Of a DNA stretch of 40,310 nucleotides, positions 1 through 8,942 are shown one piece after another. The notes under the pieces are model-generated. The model did no database searches and was not told the origin of the DNA. It saw only the letters and a program-made list of their open reading frames with translations. The stretch is from an uncultured Pseudomonadota bacterium. Lineage in GTDB: Bacteria; Pseudomonadota; Gammaproteobacteria; Competibacterales; Competibacteraceae. The stretch covers positions 1 through 40,310 of the forward strand of contig CAIMUS010000151.1 of NCBI GenBank assembly GCA_903844665.1, given 5' to 3'. The first letter of the stretch is position 1. Every line of letters starts with the position of its first letter. A program made the position numbers and the translations under genes.

Positions 1-86
1 CCCCTACTATCCAACCAAGAGAGCAACCACATCATGTAGGGGCGGTTCGCGAACCGCCCCTACTATCCAAGAACCGCCCCTACTAT
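1..86. repeat. REP-like palindrome cluster (GTAGGGGCGG... family)
   Basis: A perfect 28-bp palindrome lies at 36-63. It begins GTAGGGGCGGTTCG and its second half is the reverse complement. Partial right halves (CCGCCCCTAC type) occur at 1-7 and 71-83, so the cluster is several degenerate units. The same palindrome recurs at 20127-20233 and 37638-37665. It could form a strong hairpin between transcripts, but no T-tract follows. Confidence 0.85.
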
Positions 87-105
87 TCAATCAAGAGAGC
101 AAACC

Positions 106-405
106 ATGCGTACTTTACTGTTCGGCCTTTGTCTGCTGCTAAATCTGCCCACCGCGCTGGCCCAGACGGGGCGTTATCAGGCGGTGGCCATTCCGGAGGC
201 AGGGAGGAGCGGCCAGAATGCCAGTCTCGGTTCCAGAGTTTTGATTCTGGATACTGCGGAAGGGCATCTCTGGAGTTGGGGCGAAAATGAGGCGCTGTAC
301 GATCACAGCGGTAAGCCTCGTTTTGGCACTGCCCTGATTTATCAGGGGCGGATCAGAGCGGGAACCAAGATGGGTGAGGTGATCGAAACCACTGGCGATA
401 AATGA
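106..405 (+). CDS. small exported protein of unknown function
   Basis: This encodes 99 residues. Residues 1-19 form a good Sec signal peptide: a basic start (MRT), a leucine-rich core and an ALA-Q cleavage site. The mature part of about 80 residues has no transmembrane segment and no cysteine. It is rich in Gly and aromatic residues (HLWSWGENE). I do not recognise a family; a small periplasmic protein is the best reading. An A/G-rich stretch (GAGAGCAAACC) stands just before the ATG and serves as a weak ribosome site. It lies between repeat clusters and has no operon partner in the window. Confidence 0.6.
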   Translation: MRTLLFGLCLLLNLPTALAQTGRYQAVAIPEAGRSGQNASLGSRVLILDTAEGHLWSWGENEALYDHSGKPRFGTALIYQGRIRAGTKMGEVIETTGDK

Positions 406-422
406 TTGTAGCCAGCCTCGCT

Positions 423-497
423 GTCGGGTTACGGCGCGCCCGCCGGTTCATGCCATCTCCCACGGTTCGGTGGCAGGTGCGCCTAACCCGACCTACC
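423..497. repeat. 75-bp imperfect hairpin repeat (GTCGGGTTACGG... family)
   Basis: The stretch starts GTCGGGTTACGGCGCGCC and ends GGTGCGCCTAACCCGACC, so its ends are near-complementary and would fold into a long imperfect hairpin. A second copy is at 18176-18250. It lies just downstream of the small exported gene. Confidence 0.75.
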
Positions 498-569
498 CGG
501 CTTTGCGTTCTTTGCGGTTCAATAATATAGTCTCGCTAATCGTTATCCAGACATTCATTGCCACTGGCG

Positions 570-638
570 CCCTGGGAGCGCCGCACCCCAGTGCGGCCCT
601 TACTACAAATGCCGCACTGGGGTGCGGCGCTCCCAGGG
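570..638. repeat. inverted repeat with perfect 28-bp arms
   Basis: Arm 570-597 (starts CCCTGGGAGCGCCGCACC) is the exact reverse complement of arm 611-638, with a 13-nt loop. It sits between the small exported gene and the 3' end of pat on the other strand. It could end transcription from either side, or be a non-autonomous repeat. A similar GGGAGCGCCGG core occurs near 26718-26741. Confidence 0.8.
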
Positions 639-693
639 ATATCACTGCGTAGGTCCGGTTCTCAATTAGCTGAACTATACCCGCCGACACTAT

Positions 694-3411
694 TTATGCC
701 GCCATGACGTCAGGCGCCCTTACCCTTGACGGCAGGTCGACACTACCCGCACGCGAGAGAGGCAGGCTGACATGCATGACGTCGGGGTCTTCGGGATCGC
801 TGTCGATGGTGAAACCCAGGGCTTGGTCGAGCCTGAGCATGGCTTCGTTTTCCTGCAACACCTCGCCGAACACTTCGGTGATGCCGCGCTGCCGGGCGTA
901 GGCGATGATCTCCCGCATCAACAGGAAACCCAGCCCCCGGCCGGCCATGCTGCGGTCTATGGCGATGGCGTACTCGGCCTTATCCAGATCGGGATCGGCC
1001 GCCAGGCTGACTATGCCCCAGATATCCGCCTTGCCGGCCACGCCCGGTCCGGTCAGGACAAAGGTCATTTCCCGGTCATAATCCAACTGGGTCAGCCGGG
1101 CGGCCAGATCGTGAGTGAGTTGCTTTAGGGGTCGGAAAAAACGCAGGTAAACATCCTCCGGCGGCATCCGCTGCACCATCGCCTGTAGGGCCGGTTCGTC
1201 CTCGGGCAGGATCGGGCGTAGGTACAGGATGCGCCCGTCAGGCAGGGTGAGGCGCTGTTCCAGTTCCTTGGGGTAGGGACGGATGGCCAGCCGCTCATGG
1301 GCCGGACCGGTCGCCGCGGCGATACGAATGCGGGCGCTCAGGGCGACAATGCCTTCGGCGTCGACGCGCAGCGGATTGATATCCAACTCCACCAGTTCAC
1401 CCAGGTCGACGACCATTTGCGAGACCTTGACCAGGGTCAGGGCCAGGGCGTCCAAATCAACGGGGCGGCCCGGACAATTACGCAGGAGTGAATACAGGCG
1501 GGTGCGCGCCATCAGTTCATGGGCCAGATGCATGTTCAGAGGGGGCAGTGCATAGGCGATGTCATTGATCACCTGGGCTTCGGTGCCGCCATGGCCGAAG
1601 AACAGCACCGGTCCCGCCTTGAACTCGTGCCCGGTACGCACGCCGATGGTCACTTCATAGGCGCCCCGCCGGGGCTGCATCGGCTGTACCGCGAAGCCTT
1701 CGAGCACGGCCTCGGGGGCCAGTGTTTGCACCCGCCGGAACATGGCGGACGCCGCCACGAAGACCTCCCGCGGTCCCTCCAGGTCCAGGGCCACGCCGCC
1801 CGCGGCAGACCGGCTGTCGATATCCGGGGAAAGAATCTTCAGTGCCACAGTACCGCCCAGTTCTTCGGCCAGCCCGGCGGCAGCCTCGGGGGTGGGGGCA
1901 AACCGGGTGCTCACCATCGGGATCTGGTAGGCCGCCAGCAACTCGCAGGTGGCGGAAACATTCAATTGGTCTCTACCCGCCGCCAGCGCCGCGGCGATAA
2001 CCCCACGGGCCGTTTCGATGGCGGGGGTAAAGTCCTCGGGAATGGAGGGGGGCGTCTCCATCAATAGTTCCTGATTACGCCGGTAGGCCGCCATCTGCAG
2101 AAAGGACCACACGGCATCTTCGGGAGTAATGTAGGTCGGGATTCGGGCCTTCTGCAGCAACTGCCAGGCCGGTGTGGTCGGTATCGCCCCGACCCAACTG
2201 ACCAGCACCGGGCGGACGCTCTGGGTCGCGCGGGCAACGATGGCCTGGCCGCTGTCCCGGTCCAGATCCGCAGAAACCGGAATGTGCACGATCAGGACGC
2301 CATCCGCTTCAGGTTCCTCGAGCAGCAGTTCCAGCGCCCGGTCGTACTCCTTAAAGCCGGCGCTGCTGCCCAGGTCCACTGGATTGCCATGCTGGCAGCC
2401 CGGAGGAATGATCCTGGCCAGTTCGGCGCGGGTGGCGGCGCTGAGGGCGGCCAGGGCGCCACCCTCTCTCGTCAGCATGTCGCCGGCCAACAGACCGACG
2501 CTGTGGCTGTTGCCCAGGATAAGCAGACGGTTTTTGTGAACCGGTTTGCTGTTGGCCAGGGTCTTCACCGCATTGAACAGGTGCTCGATGGTATCGACCC
2601 GCAGGATACCCACCCGACGGGCGGCGGCGTCATAAACCGCCTCTTCTATCGCCCGGTTGCCATAGACCCGAGGCTTCAGGGCGATGACGGGCTTAAGGCG
2701 CGCGGCCACCCGGGCCGCCGACATGAACTGACGCGGATTACGGACGCTCTCCAGATAGAGCAGGATAGCGCGGGTCTGCTGGTCCTGGGCCAGATAATCC
2801 AGCAGATCGCTGAAGCCCACATCCACCCGGGCGCCCAAGGAAACCAGATGGGCAAATCCGATATTTCTGAGGTTTGCCCAGTGAATGATCGCCCGCAGCA
2901 GGGTGGAGGACTGGGTCACCACGCTGATAGAACCAGGGATCATGGGGGTATGACTGAGGGTGGCGTTGATACCGTTGATGGGTACCGCCATGCCCAGCCG
3001 GTCCGGTCCCAGAATGCGCAGCCGATAGGGTTTGGCCGCCGCCAGCAGGTCTTGCTTCAGGGTCTCGTCATCCTGGCAGCCATTCAGCCGCTCGTTACTG
3101 AGCAGCAGCACGGCCCGGGTCCCTCTGGCGCCCAAGGCGTCGATCAGGGCAGGACCCTCCGCCAGAGGCAGGGTGCTGATCGCCAGATCCGGGGTCTCCG
3201 GCAGGCTGGCCACGTTACGATAAGCGAGCACCCCGGCCACGGCATGACGATTGGGGTTGACCGGCAGCACGGGTCCCTTGAAACCGGCATCGATCAAATT
3301 ATGCGCCAATAGTGCAGCCGGGTCATCGTCCTGCTTACCCCGCCCGATGATGGCGATGGAGCGGGGGTTGAACATCGATTTCAGTGTCCGGATCGTCATG
3401 GATGCGTCCAT
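694..3411 (-). CDS. pat: Pat/PatZ-type protein lysine acetyltransferase (acyl-CoA synthetase-like + GNAT)
   Basis: This encodes 905 residues, close to the roughly 890 of PatZ (YfiQ/Pka). An NDP-forming acyl-CoA synthetase-like part with a CoA-binding Rossmann fold starts at MFNPRSIAIIGRG (about residue 13). It continues through succinyl-CoA-ligase-like and ATP-grasp-like regions to about residue 700. A C-terminal GNAT domain (about 730-880) contains the acetyl-CoA-binding segment MAGRGLGFLLMREI. Enzymes of this family use acetyl-CoA to acetylate lysines, classically silencing acetyl-CoA synthetase, so the gene fits the acetate-metabolism theme with ackA. The start is uncertain: MDASM and the next Met (MTIRTLKS) are both possible and neither has a strong ribosome site. 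A broken copy of its 5' end lies upstream at 3650-3812. Confidence 0.9.
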   Translation of the reverse strand: MDASMTIRTLKSMFNPRSIAIIGRGKQDDDPAALLAHNLIDAGFKGPVLPVNPNRHAVAGVLAYRNVASLPETPDLAISTLPLAEGPALIDALGARGTRAVLLLSNERLNGCQDDETLKQDLLAAAKPYRLRILGPDRLGMAVPINGINATLSHTPMIPGSISVVTQSSTLLRAIIHWANLRNIGFAHLVSLGARVDVGFSDLLDYLAQDQQTRAILLYLESVRNPRQFMSAARVAARLKPVIALKPRVYGNRAIEEAVYDAAARRVGILRVDTIEHLFNAVKTLANSKPVHKNRLLILGNSHSVGLLAGDMLTREGGALAALSAATRAELARIIPPGCQHGNPVDLGSSAGFKEYDRALELLLEEPEADGVLIVHIPVSADLDRDSGQAIVARATQSVRPVLVSWVGAIPTTPAWQLLQKARIPTYITPEDAVWSFLQMAAYRRNQELLMETPPSIPEDFTPAIETARGVIAAALAAGRDQLNVSATCELLAAYQIPMVSTRFAPTPEAAAGLAEELGGTVALKILSPDIDSRSAAGGVALDLEGPREVFVAASAMFRRVQTLAPEAVLEGFAVQPMQPRRGAYEVTIGVRTGHEFKAGPVLFFGHGGTEAQVINDIAYALPPLNMHLAHELMARTRLYSLLRNCPGRPVDLDALALTLVKVSQMVVDLGELVELDINPLRVDAEGIVALSARIRIAAATGPAHERLAIRPYPKELEQRLTLPDGRILYLRPILPEDEPALQAMVQRMPPEDVYLRFFRPLKQLTHDLAARLTQLDYDREMTFVLTGPGVAGKADIWGIVSLAADPDLDKAEYAIAIDRSMAGRGLGFLLMREIIAYARQRGITEVFGEVLQENEAMLRLDQALGFTIDSDPEDPDVMHVSLPLSRAGSVDLPSRVRAPDVMAA

Positions 3412-3649
3412 CTGTGATATTAGGCTACTACAACCAGTTTAGACATGCATTGAGTAAATTCGCTTCCATATAGCGTCTCATACTGTTAAGTCGACTCCAT
3501 TCCCGACGCTATACGAAGTTATGGTATCCCCTGTTCCTTGGGGTATCTCTGTCTCAGCCGTGGAACTCCTCTGAGTAAGCTAACAAAGACGTACTACAAT
3601 TTCTGTATTATTTTACGGATAGATTTTGTGAACTATTCCCCATCAAGCA

Positions 3650-3812
3650 GGCGAGCGGCCACGGCATGATGCTTGGGGCTGACCGCCGGCCCGGTCCCTT
3701 GAAACCGGCATCGATCGAATTGCCCTTCAGCAGAACAGCCGGATTATCGTCCTGGTTACCTCGCCCGATGATAGCGATGGAGCGGGGATTGAACATCGTT
3801 TTCAGTGATCGA
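3650..3812 (-). pseudogene. partial, frameshifted duplicate of the pat 5' end
   Basis: Read on the minus strand, the segment gives MFNPRSIAIIGRGNQDD, then an IDAGFKGP match, then loses frame. This matches residues 13 to about 60 of the intact pat gene, in the same orientation. At the DNA level it aligns with roughly 3225-3400. It is therefore a direct duplication of the pat start, 250-400 bp upstream of the real gene. It cannot encode a working enzyme. Confidence 0.85.
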
Positions 3813-3846
3813 AACTAATTGATTCGACTAACTAAAATTTGTCATA
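3803..3846. repeat. 44-bp dispersed repeat, copy 1
   Basis: CAGTGATCGAAACTAATTGA and the following bases match 12435-12478 at about 36 of 44 positions, in the same orientation. This copy starts at the edge of the pat fragment and runs into the end of the next small gene. The AT-rich ACTAAAAT core is the best conserved part. The role is unknown. Confidence 0.55.
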
Positions 3847-4073
3847 TTGATATTTTTGCCATACTGAGCCGGTACCCGGCAATGGAAAATGGCGCTTTCG
3901 GCCTCCGCCAGCGCCGCCGCTTTGATCGTGTCCAACAAGTCACCGATGACCAGCAGGGCCTGAGCAACCGTCAGATCGAACTCGTTGATCCGCACCTGTT
4001 CACCTACCCTGCTGATGACCAGCAGGGCCGGGGCATTGTGCAGCGCATCATGCACCACAATCCGGCTAGCCAT
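3828..4073 (-). CDS. small protein of unknown function
   Basis: Starting at the ATG at 4073, which has a strong ribosome site (GGGAGGTG, 4 nt upstream), this gives 81 residues beginning MASRIVVHDALHNAPALL. A longer reading from 4115 exists, but the ribosome site favours the shorter one. The protein is mixed hydrophobic and acidic, with an alanine-rich helical stretch (TIKAAALAEAESA). It has no signal peptide and no motif I recognise. It lies between the pat fragment and an AT-rich gap, so it could be a remnant. Confidence 0.45.
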   Translation of the reverse strand: MASRIVVHDALHNAPALLVISRVGEQVRINEFDLTVAQALLVIGDLLDTIKAAALAEAESAIFHCRVPAQYGKNINMTNFS

Positions 4074-4305
4074 GGCGCACCTCCCGGATGAACTGACAGC
4101 CTTCATACAGGGCAACGTAGCAATAATATCCGTCCATAATTATCTCCCGGAGAAAGTCAACTTCTAACAGGTTCACGCTAAAGATTAGTGCTTAGTTTAG
4201 AAAAAAAATATTATTTTTAAATATCACATTAGTCTTAATCCTTAAGTATAAACTCATTTTCTGACAACTAAAACCGGCTCTGTCATATATGGCCAAAGTT
4301 TTAAC

Positions 4306-4372
4306 TATATCCAATGGCCTATATCTTTTGTTCTATTGCCATCCTATAAGGGAGTTGATTCAATGTAGACGG
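4306..4372. repeat. 67-bp dispersed repeat, copy 1 (upstream of the histidine kinase)
   Basis: It matches 8610-8676 at 60 of 67 positions in the same orientation. Conserved core: ATATCTTTTGTTCTATTG. This copy lies about 200 bp before the kinase gene; the other lies about 270 bp before the GH31 gene. It may be a shared upstream control region or a small mobile repeat. Confidence 0.75.
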
Positions 4373-4396
4373 GCGTAACCAGTCGTCCGCTCACCT

Positions 4397-4467
4397 GTAG
4401 GAGCGAGCTTGCTCGCGAACACCGGGTTGCCGCCAACCGTTCCATTCGCGAGCAAGCTCGCTCCTAC
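4397..4467. repeat. REP-like hairpin (GTAGGAGCGAGCTTGCTCGC family)
   Basis: Arm 4397-4418 (GTAGGAGCGAGCTTGCTCGC and two more bases) is the inverse of the arm ending CTCGCTCCTAC at 4467. Each arm is itself palindromic (GCGAGCTTGCTCGC), the typical layout of paired REP units. Confidence 0.8.
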
Positions 4468-4574
4468 AGACGACGCCGGCAAAGGTTTAGGTATCGGTTT
4501 TAACTGCATCCCTATTCCGGTGCTGAACACCCTCTGAGCTATGATTAGGGCATTTGGGATAGCGTAAAGCCATC

Positions 4575-6626
4575 ATGAACTCAGATAACCAGCCTCTCCG
4601 CGCTGAAATCCAGGCGGAGCATATTCGCATCCTGTTTCGCCCACCCTTTATCATTATTATTTTTGCCCACATCATCGCGGGTGCCTTCCTGGTCTTCATC
4701 CTGTGGGACATGGCGCCGCACAATACCCTGCTCATCTGGCTGGCTGTTCTTTACAGTCTGGTGGCTGTTCGCTGGTTCTTCATCCGTGCCTATAGGCGGC
4801 ATCCACCCTCCCCTGAGATAGCGCCCCGTTGGGGATTGGCAACAGCGGCTTTGATGGCGCTCTTCGGCGTGGTTTGGGGTGGAGCCGCTATTCTTTTTCT
4901 GGACCCCGGACAGCCGGTGAGCTTGGCCACTGTATCATGTATTTTGATAGGAATGGGCATCGCGGGGGTGATGATTTTTGCGTCTTACCCACTGGCCTTT
5001 ATCACCTTTGTCGTACCCATCTTCACATCTCTGTTCACGGTATTACTGCTGCGCGGTGGTGAGGTAGGCGTGATAATCACCATACTGTGTGCCATGATGT
5101 TGGTGGTAACCTTGATCTATGCGAGCATCTTTCATCAGGTGCTCGATGATTCGTTGCGGCTGAGATTCGAAAACATCGCCCTGCGCCGGGAGACGGAAGA
5201 GAAGTCCGCTTTGCTGGAAACCACCTTGCAGAACATACGGCAGGGTATCAGCGTGGTTGACCGGGATGGCCGGCTGCGGATGTGGAACCAGCGCTTTCTG
5301 GACCTGCTTGGCCTTGGCCGCCGCCACGTGGATGATCATCAGCATCTGGATACGATTTTGCAGGCTGCCGACCCACCACTGCCTGAACTATCGAGAGAGC
5401 GGCTGGAGTACCGTCGCGCAGATGGCGCCGTCATCGAGGTTTTGCAAAACGCCATGCCGGATGGCGATCAGGTGTTGACCTATACCGATGTCAGCGACCT
5501 GAAGCGTCGGGAGGCGGCTCTGGAGCAGGCCAACGCCGCGAAGACCCGGTTCCTGGCCACCGCCAGTCACGATCTGCGCCAGCCCATCCATGCCCTGGGC
5601 TTGTTCTTCGCCACCCTGGCGGAGCAGGTGGGTAACGTCGAGACCACACTGCTTCTCAAACAGATCGGGGACTCGATCGACACCATCGACGCCATGCTCA
5701 ATGCCTTGCTGGATATCTCCAAGCTGGATGCCGGTGTAGTCCATCCCAAGATAGGTCCTGTGGCGGTAGCTGGATTGTTCCGGCGGCTGGAAACCGAGTA
5801 TCGACCCATCGCCCGGGAAACCGGCAACGCCCTGCGAATGCGCCCCTGCCAGGCGATCGTGCAAAGCGACGCCGCCATGTTGGAGCGGATGCTCAGAAAC
5901 CTGATCTCCAATGCTTTGCGCTATACGAAAAGAGGCCGCGTGCTGGTAGCCGCCCGCCGCCGCGGTGCCGGGCTGCGCTTCGAAGTGCATGATACCGGCC
6001 CCGGCATTCCGGCTGACAAACTGGATGACATCTTTCAGGAGTTCTATCAACTGGGCAATCCAGAACGGAACCGGCGTCAGGGCTTGGGATTGGGGCTGGC
6101 GATCGTCAAACGGGTGGCCGCCCTGCTGGGACATGATATTACCGTCCGCTCCCGGTTGGGGCATGGCTCCTGCTTTGCGATTACCGTGCCTCTGGCCCGT
6201 GAGCCACCCTCCCCTTTGCCATTCCCGGCGATGACGGCTCCCGGCCTGGAACTGAGAAACCACCGGGTGCTGGTGCTGGACGACGATCATGCCATCCTGG
6301 CGGCCATGGAAGGTCTGCTGAAGCGCTGGGGTTGCCAGGTCAGCACAGCGGCTTCGCTGGAAGAGGCGAAACGGAAAATAGCGGCAAACGCGCTGCCGCC
6401 GGAACTGCTGATCGTGGATTACCGTCTGCCTGGCCAGGCATCCGGCCTGGATGCGGCCTCGGCCCTGCAGGAGACTCTGGGCCACCAAGTACCGGTGCTA
6501 GTGATCACCGGCGACACCGCTCCCGACCGCCTGCGCGAGGCTCAGGCCAGCGGTTATCCGCTGCTCCATAAACCCGTGCAGCCGGCCAAGCTGCGTAGCA
6601 TCATGCGTCACCTAATCGGCCTCTAG
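4575..6626 (+). CDS. membrane hybrid histidine kinase with receiver domain
   Basis: This encodes 683 residues. About six transmembrane helices lie within residues 15-186, followed by a linker and a PAS-like domain (about 215-310). The HisKA domain carries the phospho-acceptor His332 in SHDLRQPIHAL. The HATPase domain (about 420-555) has NLISNALRY, DTGPGIP and GLGLGLAIVKR. A C-terminal receiver (about 570-683) has phospho-acceptor Asp615 in VDYRLPG. It should sense a membrane or cytoplasmic cue and pass phosphate on. Its likely partner is the LuxR-type regulator at 15489-16187: the last 25 bases of this gene and its 3' flank contain the tail of that regulator gene on the other strand, showing the two were once convergent and overlapping by 15 bp. 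The signal is unknown; the adjacent amylolytic genes suggest carbohydrate, but this is inference. Confidence 0.93.
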   Translation: MNSDNQPLRAEIQAEHIRILFRPPFIIIIFAHIIAGAFLVFILWDMAPHNTLLIWLAVLYSLVAVRWFFIRAYRRHPPSPEIAPRWGLATAALMALFGVVWGGAAILFLDPGQPVSLATVSCILIGMGIAGVMIFASYPLAFITFVVPIFTSLFTVLLLRGGEVGVIITILCAMMLVVTLIYASIFHQVLDDSLRLRFENIALRRETEEKSALLETTLQNIRQGISVVDRDGRLRMWNQRFLDLLGLGRRHVDDHQHLDTILQAADPPLPELSRERLEYRRADGAVIEVLQNAMPDGDQVLTYTDVSDLKRREAALEQANAAKTRFLATASHDLRQPIHALGLFFATLAEQVGNVETTLLLKQIGDSIDTIDAMLNALLDISKLDAGVVHPKIGPVAVAGLFRRLETEYRPIARETGNALRMRPCQAIVQSDAAMLERMLRNLISNALRYTKRGRVLVAARRRGAGLRFEVHDTGPGIPADKLDDIFQEFYQLGNPERNRRQGLGLGLAIVKRVAALLGHDITVRSRLGHGSCFAITVPLAREPPSPLPFPAMTAPGLELRNHRVLVLDDDHAILAAMEGLLKRWGCQVSTAASLEEAKRKIAANALPPELLIVDYRLPGQASGLDAASALQETLGHQVPVLVITGDTAPDRLREAQASGYPLLHKPVQPAKLRSIMRHLIGL

Positions 6627-6670
6627 CCCGGACTCGACGGGCGGTGGGATCAGACTCCGCCGGGAGGCTT
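6602..6670. repeat. 69-bp direct repeat, left copy (kinase 3' end plus regulator 3' end)
   Basis: It matches 15479-15547 at 64 of 69 positions, same orientation. On the plus strand it holds the kinase end (MRHLIGL-stop). On the minus strand it reads the last residues of the regulator (ASRRSLIPPPVESGLEAD-stop). The two copies bound the amylolytic cassette. Confidence 0.9.
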
Positions 6671-6685
6671 TCAACTAAAGTTATA

Positions 6686-8607
6686 GTTAGTGTCTGACCG
6701 AAAACCTATTGTTGCAAGCAAGAATTAACAACTTTAGGGTCGTTCAATTAAAAAAATCAGCATCTATTGATTTGTTTTCTGCATTCATCGCCCCTTATTT
6801 TAGCAAAAAACAGTTTGTAGAGGGTAACTGTTTACTTTTTTCCTCAGTTTCTCATTTTTGGCACAGATCTCTCTCTTGAGATCGATCATCTCCCTCCCGT
6901 AACGCCGACTACCAGGTTTCAGCTAAGCTGCTTTTAGATAAACTTCTGTTTCTTGCTCTTGCTCTTGCTCTTGACGTTGTAAATAACGGCCTAAGAGCTG
7001 AATATTTCTGGCGACTACCGCCAAGGCAACATAGCGTCGTAAGGCCGGTAAACCCCGGTCGGGGCAACGATCTAAACCGTGGACTTCTAACGCATGAATG
7101 GCTGACTCAATCGCCGCGTGTTGGCGCCGTCCCGCTACAAACTCGTCTGTCTGTTGCTGGGCCTGTTGCGCCTTGGACAGCCGACCTTTCTTCGGCAGAA
7201 TCACAGTGTCCAGTAACGGGGCTAAGTCGCGTTGATTGGCAGTGGAATGAAACCCCTGATCAAAGCTACAGGATGACAGCTCAGGAAACCGCGCTTGGGT
7301 TTCCTTTACCATCTCCACCGGAATGTCGACATCGACTTCCTGCAACATCAGCCGATGATGCAGAATAAACTGATGTTGATCTTCGACGATACAAGCCGCC
7401 ACTCCCAATTCCACCGGTACCCCCGCTTTACCTTTGCTCAACCATTCCGTATGGGGTTCAAAAATCGAAAATACTTTTTCCTGATGCGGGATGGTTTCAC
7501 CCTGAATGACACGGCGTTCAATCTGATTGATTTGGCGCCGGGCATGATTGATAAACTCTTCTATTTTCAATAGCTTACTTTTACTTTCCGGGTAATGTTG
7601 CCACAGTTTCCGCCAAGTCTTCTCCACCTGCTGCAGCAACACGTTCGCCTCCCGAAGATACTCTTGATGGGCCTCAACAATCGCCTGTTGACGGCGGGCT
7701 CTCTTGGCCTCATCTTTCGCCGAAGACGGCTTCAACCGTTGCAATTGACGCAGTATCTTTTTCAGCTCTCGAATCTGATCTTGACCCGTTTTCCAGTCGA
7801 GTAAGCCGACCGTCTTGCACTCCGCCATTAACAACTCAATCGTTTTCCGAACAGCCTCAAACAGTAAGCGGGTATCCGTAGGATACTCCACGTTGGTTTC
7901 CACAACAAAGGAATCACACCGTCCCTTGAGTTTGTCTTTAATGGGGGGTACTGCAGCTAACCTGTGACTGTCTTTTTGCAGGTTTTTTCTAATCAGTTGA
8001 TGCCCCGCTTTCACCACCGCTTGATTCACTTGATCGAGTATTTCCGGCGTGAACAGCACCACATTATCTTTCAGCGTCTGTAAGCTATAGCGTTTGCCAT
8101 CATCGACGTCACCATAACCTAATATCTGTCGAATCATCCGATGGTTATTGACCAAGTTATGGAGGCGATCATAATCACAGTTTAACCCTAATCGCAGCAC
8201 TCCAATCACTAATATGCTCCACAGATCCATCCCCGGTCGTCCATTGTCAAGATCGAGTTCTGGTGGAAACATACCTGTGAGGATTGCAAACACTTCTTGA
8301 CGGAGGAGTGGCGTCACAAAAATATAGTGTAATCCTTTAATTAACTGAGGAATATCATCACGCGAGTCGGGCTCCAGTTCCATCTTATCAATCTCCATTG
8401 CTTCGACCGGTTTATAGGTAAATTCGCGCATAATAACTTCCTGAGAAGGAGGGTAAAAGACGACCAGAATTTAGTAAAAGCATAGCACCAACAGTAGAAA
8501 TATACTAGAATTAATAGGAAAAAAGCCTTACTAGAATAAGATGATATCGTATGCCTATCTTTTAACTATTTGAATTTAAAAGAAAATTTTTTTTCGGCCA
8601 GACACTA
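6686..8607 (-). mobile_element. insertion sequence, ISNCY-like, about 1.92 kb
   Basis: The transposase gene is enclosed by terminal inverted repeats: TAGTGTCTGACCGAAAA at 6688 and its near-inverse TTTTCGGCCAGACACTA at 8591-8607 (one mismatch). GTTATA occurs just outside both ends (6680-6685 and 8608-8613), so a 6-7 bp target duplication is likely, although the left end has two extra bases that blur the exact boundary. The element landed between the 69-bp repeat and the 67-bp repeat, so it arrived after those were placed. Non-coding parts inside are AT-rich. Confidence 0.8.
6923..8431 (-). CDS. IS transposase (DUF772-type N-terminus, ISNCY-like)
   Basis: This encodes 502 residues. The N-terminal region (GMFPPELDLDNGRPGMD ... 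YGDVDDGKRYSLQTLKDNV) is typical of the InsH/DUF772-type transposase N-terminal domain. The later part has FDQGFHS, consistent with a DDE catalytic core, and a helical coiled-coil-like middle (residues 220-310). A Gln/Glu repeat near the C-terminus (QEQEQEQE) comes from a short CTTGCT-type tandem run near 6952-6972. The reading frame is intact, so the element may be active. Family assignment rests on overall resemblance, not on a search. Confidence 0.85.
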   Translation of the reverse strand: MREFTYKPVEAMEIDKMELEPDSRDDIPQLIKGLHYIFVTPLLRQEVFAILTGMFPPELDLDNGRPGMDLWSILVIGVLRLGLNCDYDRLHNLVNNHRMIRQILGYGDVDDGKRYSLQTLKDNVVLFTPEILDQVNQAVVKAGHQLIRKNLQKDSHRLAAVPPIKDKLKGRCDSFVVETNVEYPTDTRLLFEAVRKTIELLMAECKTVGLLDWKTGQDQIRELKKILRQLQRLKPSSAKDEAKRARRQQAIVEAHQEYLREANVLLQQVEKTWRKLWQHYPESKSKLLKIEEFINHARRQINQIERRVIQGETIPHQEKVFSIFEPHTEWLSKGKAGVPVELGVAACIVEDQHQFILHHRLMLQEVDVDIPVEMVKETQARFPELSSCSFDQGFHSTANQRDLAPLLDTVILPKKGRLSKAQQAQQQTDEFVAGRRQHAAIESAIHALEVHGLDRCPDRGLPALRRYVALAVVARNIQLLGRYLQRQEQEQEQETEVYLKAA

Positions 8608-8609
8608 GT

Positions 8610-8676
8610 TATATCCAACAGCCTATATCTTTTGTTCTATTGTCATCCTATAAGGGGAGTGATTCAATGTAGGCGG
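8610..8676. repeat. 67-bp dispersed repeat, copy 2 (upstream of GH31)
   Basis: It matches 4306-4372 at 60 of 67 positions. It begins at the right end of the insertion sequence; the bases to the left of that element (CTAAAGTTATA) continue the similarity weakly, so the element split or abutted the repeat. The 8677-8942 stretch to the GH31 start holds no gene. Confidence 0.75.
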
Positions 8677-8942
8677 TGCTTTCTGAATTGCAACATGGAA
8701 GTGTTCCTGAGATAGGATGAGGGTTCCCAGAAAACGCCGCTATGAGCTTAAATGTAGTCGTGATCATTTGGATGATCGGCCTTAGAGCCTATAAGCGTAA
8801 CTTCCAATCAACCTATGGAAAATGAGTATATGCAACTCAATCAACCCGAACGACATTTGTTGTGCCTCTGCATCGAGTCAATATCAAGTTGGCCGGTGAC
8901 GACCTTGGCAGATGTCCAGTGCGTAAGTAGTTTGGAGGAACT

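Larger units (their letters stand above)
4116..4574. other. 459-bp AT-rich gap without a gene
   Basis: No convincing coding sequence is seen. The left half is very AT-rich (long A/T runs near 4198-4225). The gap holds one dispersed repeat (4306-4372) and one hairpin (4397-4467). Any promoter of the histidine kinase gene must lie here, but I cannot name clear -35/-10 boxes. Confidence 0.6.

Noticed and set aside
2284-3312. 342-codon open frame on the plus strand
   Set aside because: It lies opposite the intact pat gene and has the Gln/His/Gly-rich look of an antisense frame.
3510-3522. TATACGAAGTTAT, an exact 13-bp loxP arm
   Set aside because: The other arm and spacer are missing, and flanks do not look like vector sequence. 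Probably chance, although a vector check would be simple.
5388-6488. 366-codon open frame on the minus strand
   Set aside because: Antisense of the histidine kinase domains, no family features.
8677-8942. Sigma54 promoter before GH31 (TTGGCAG...CAGTGC)
   Set aside because: The spacing between the GG and GC elements is 12, not 10, so it does not fit.
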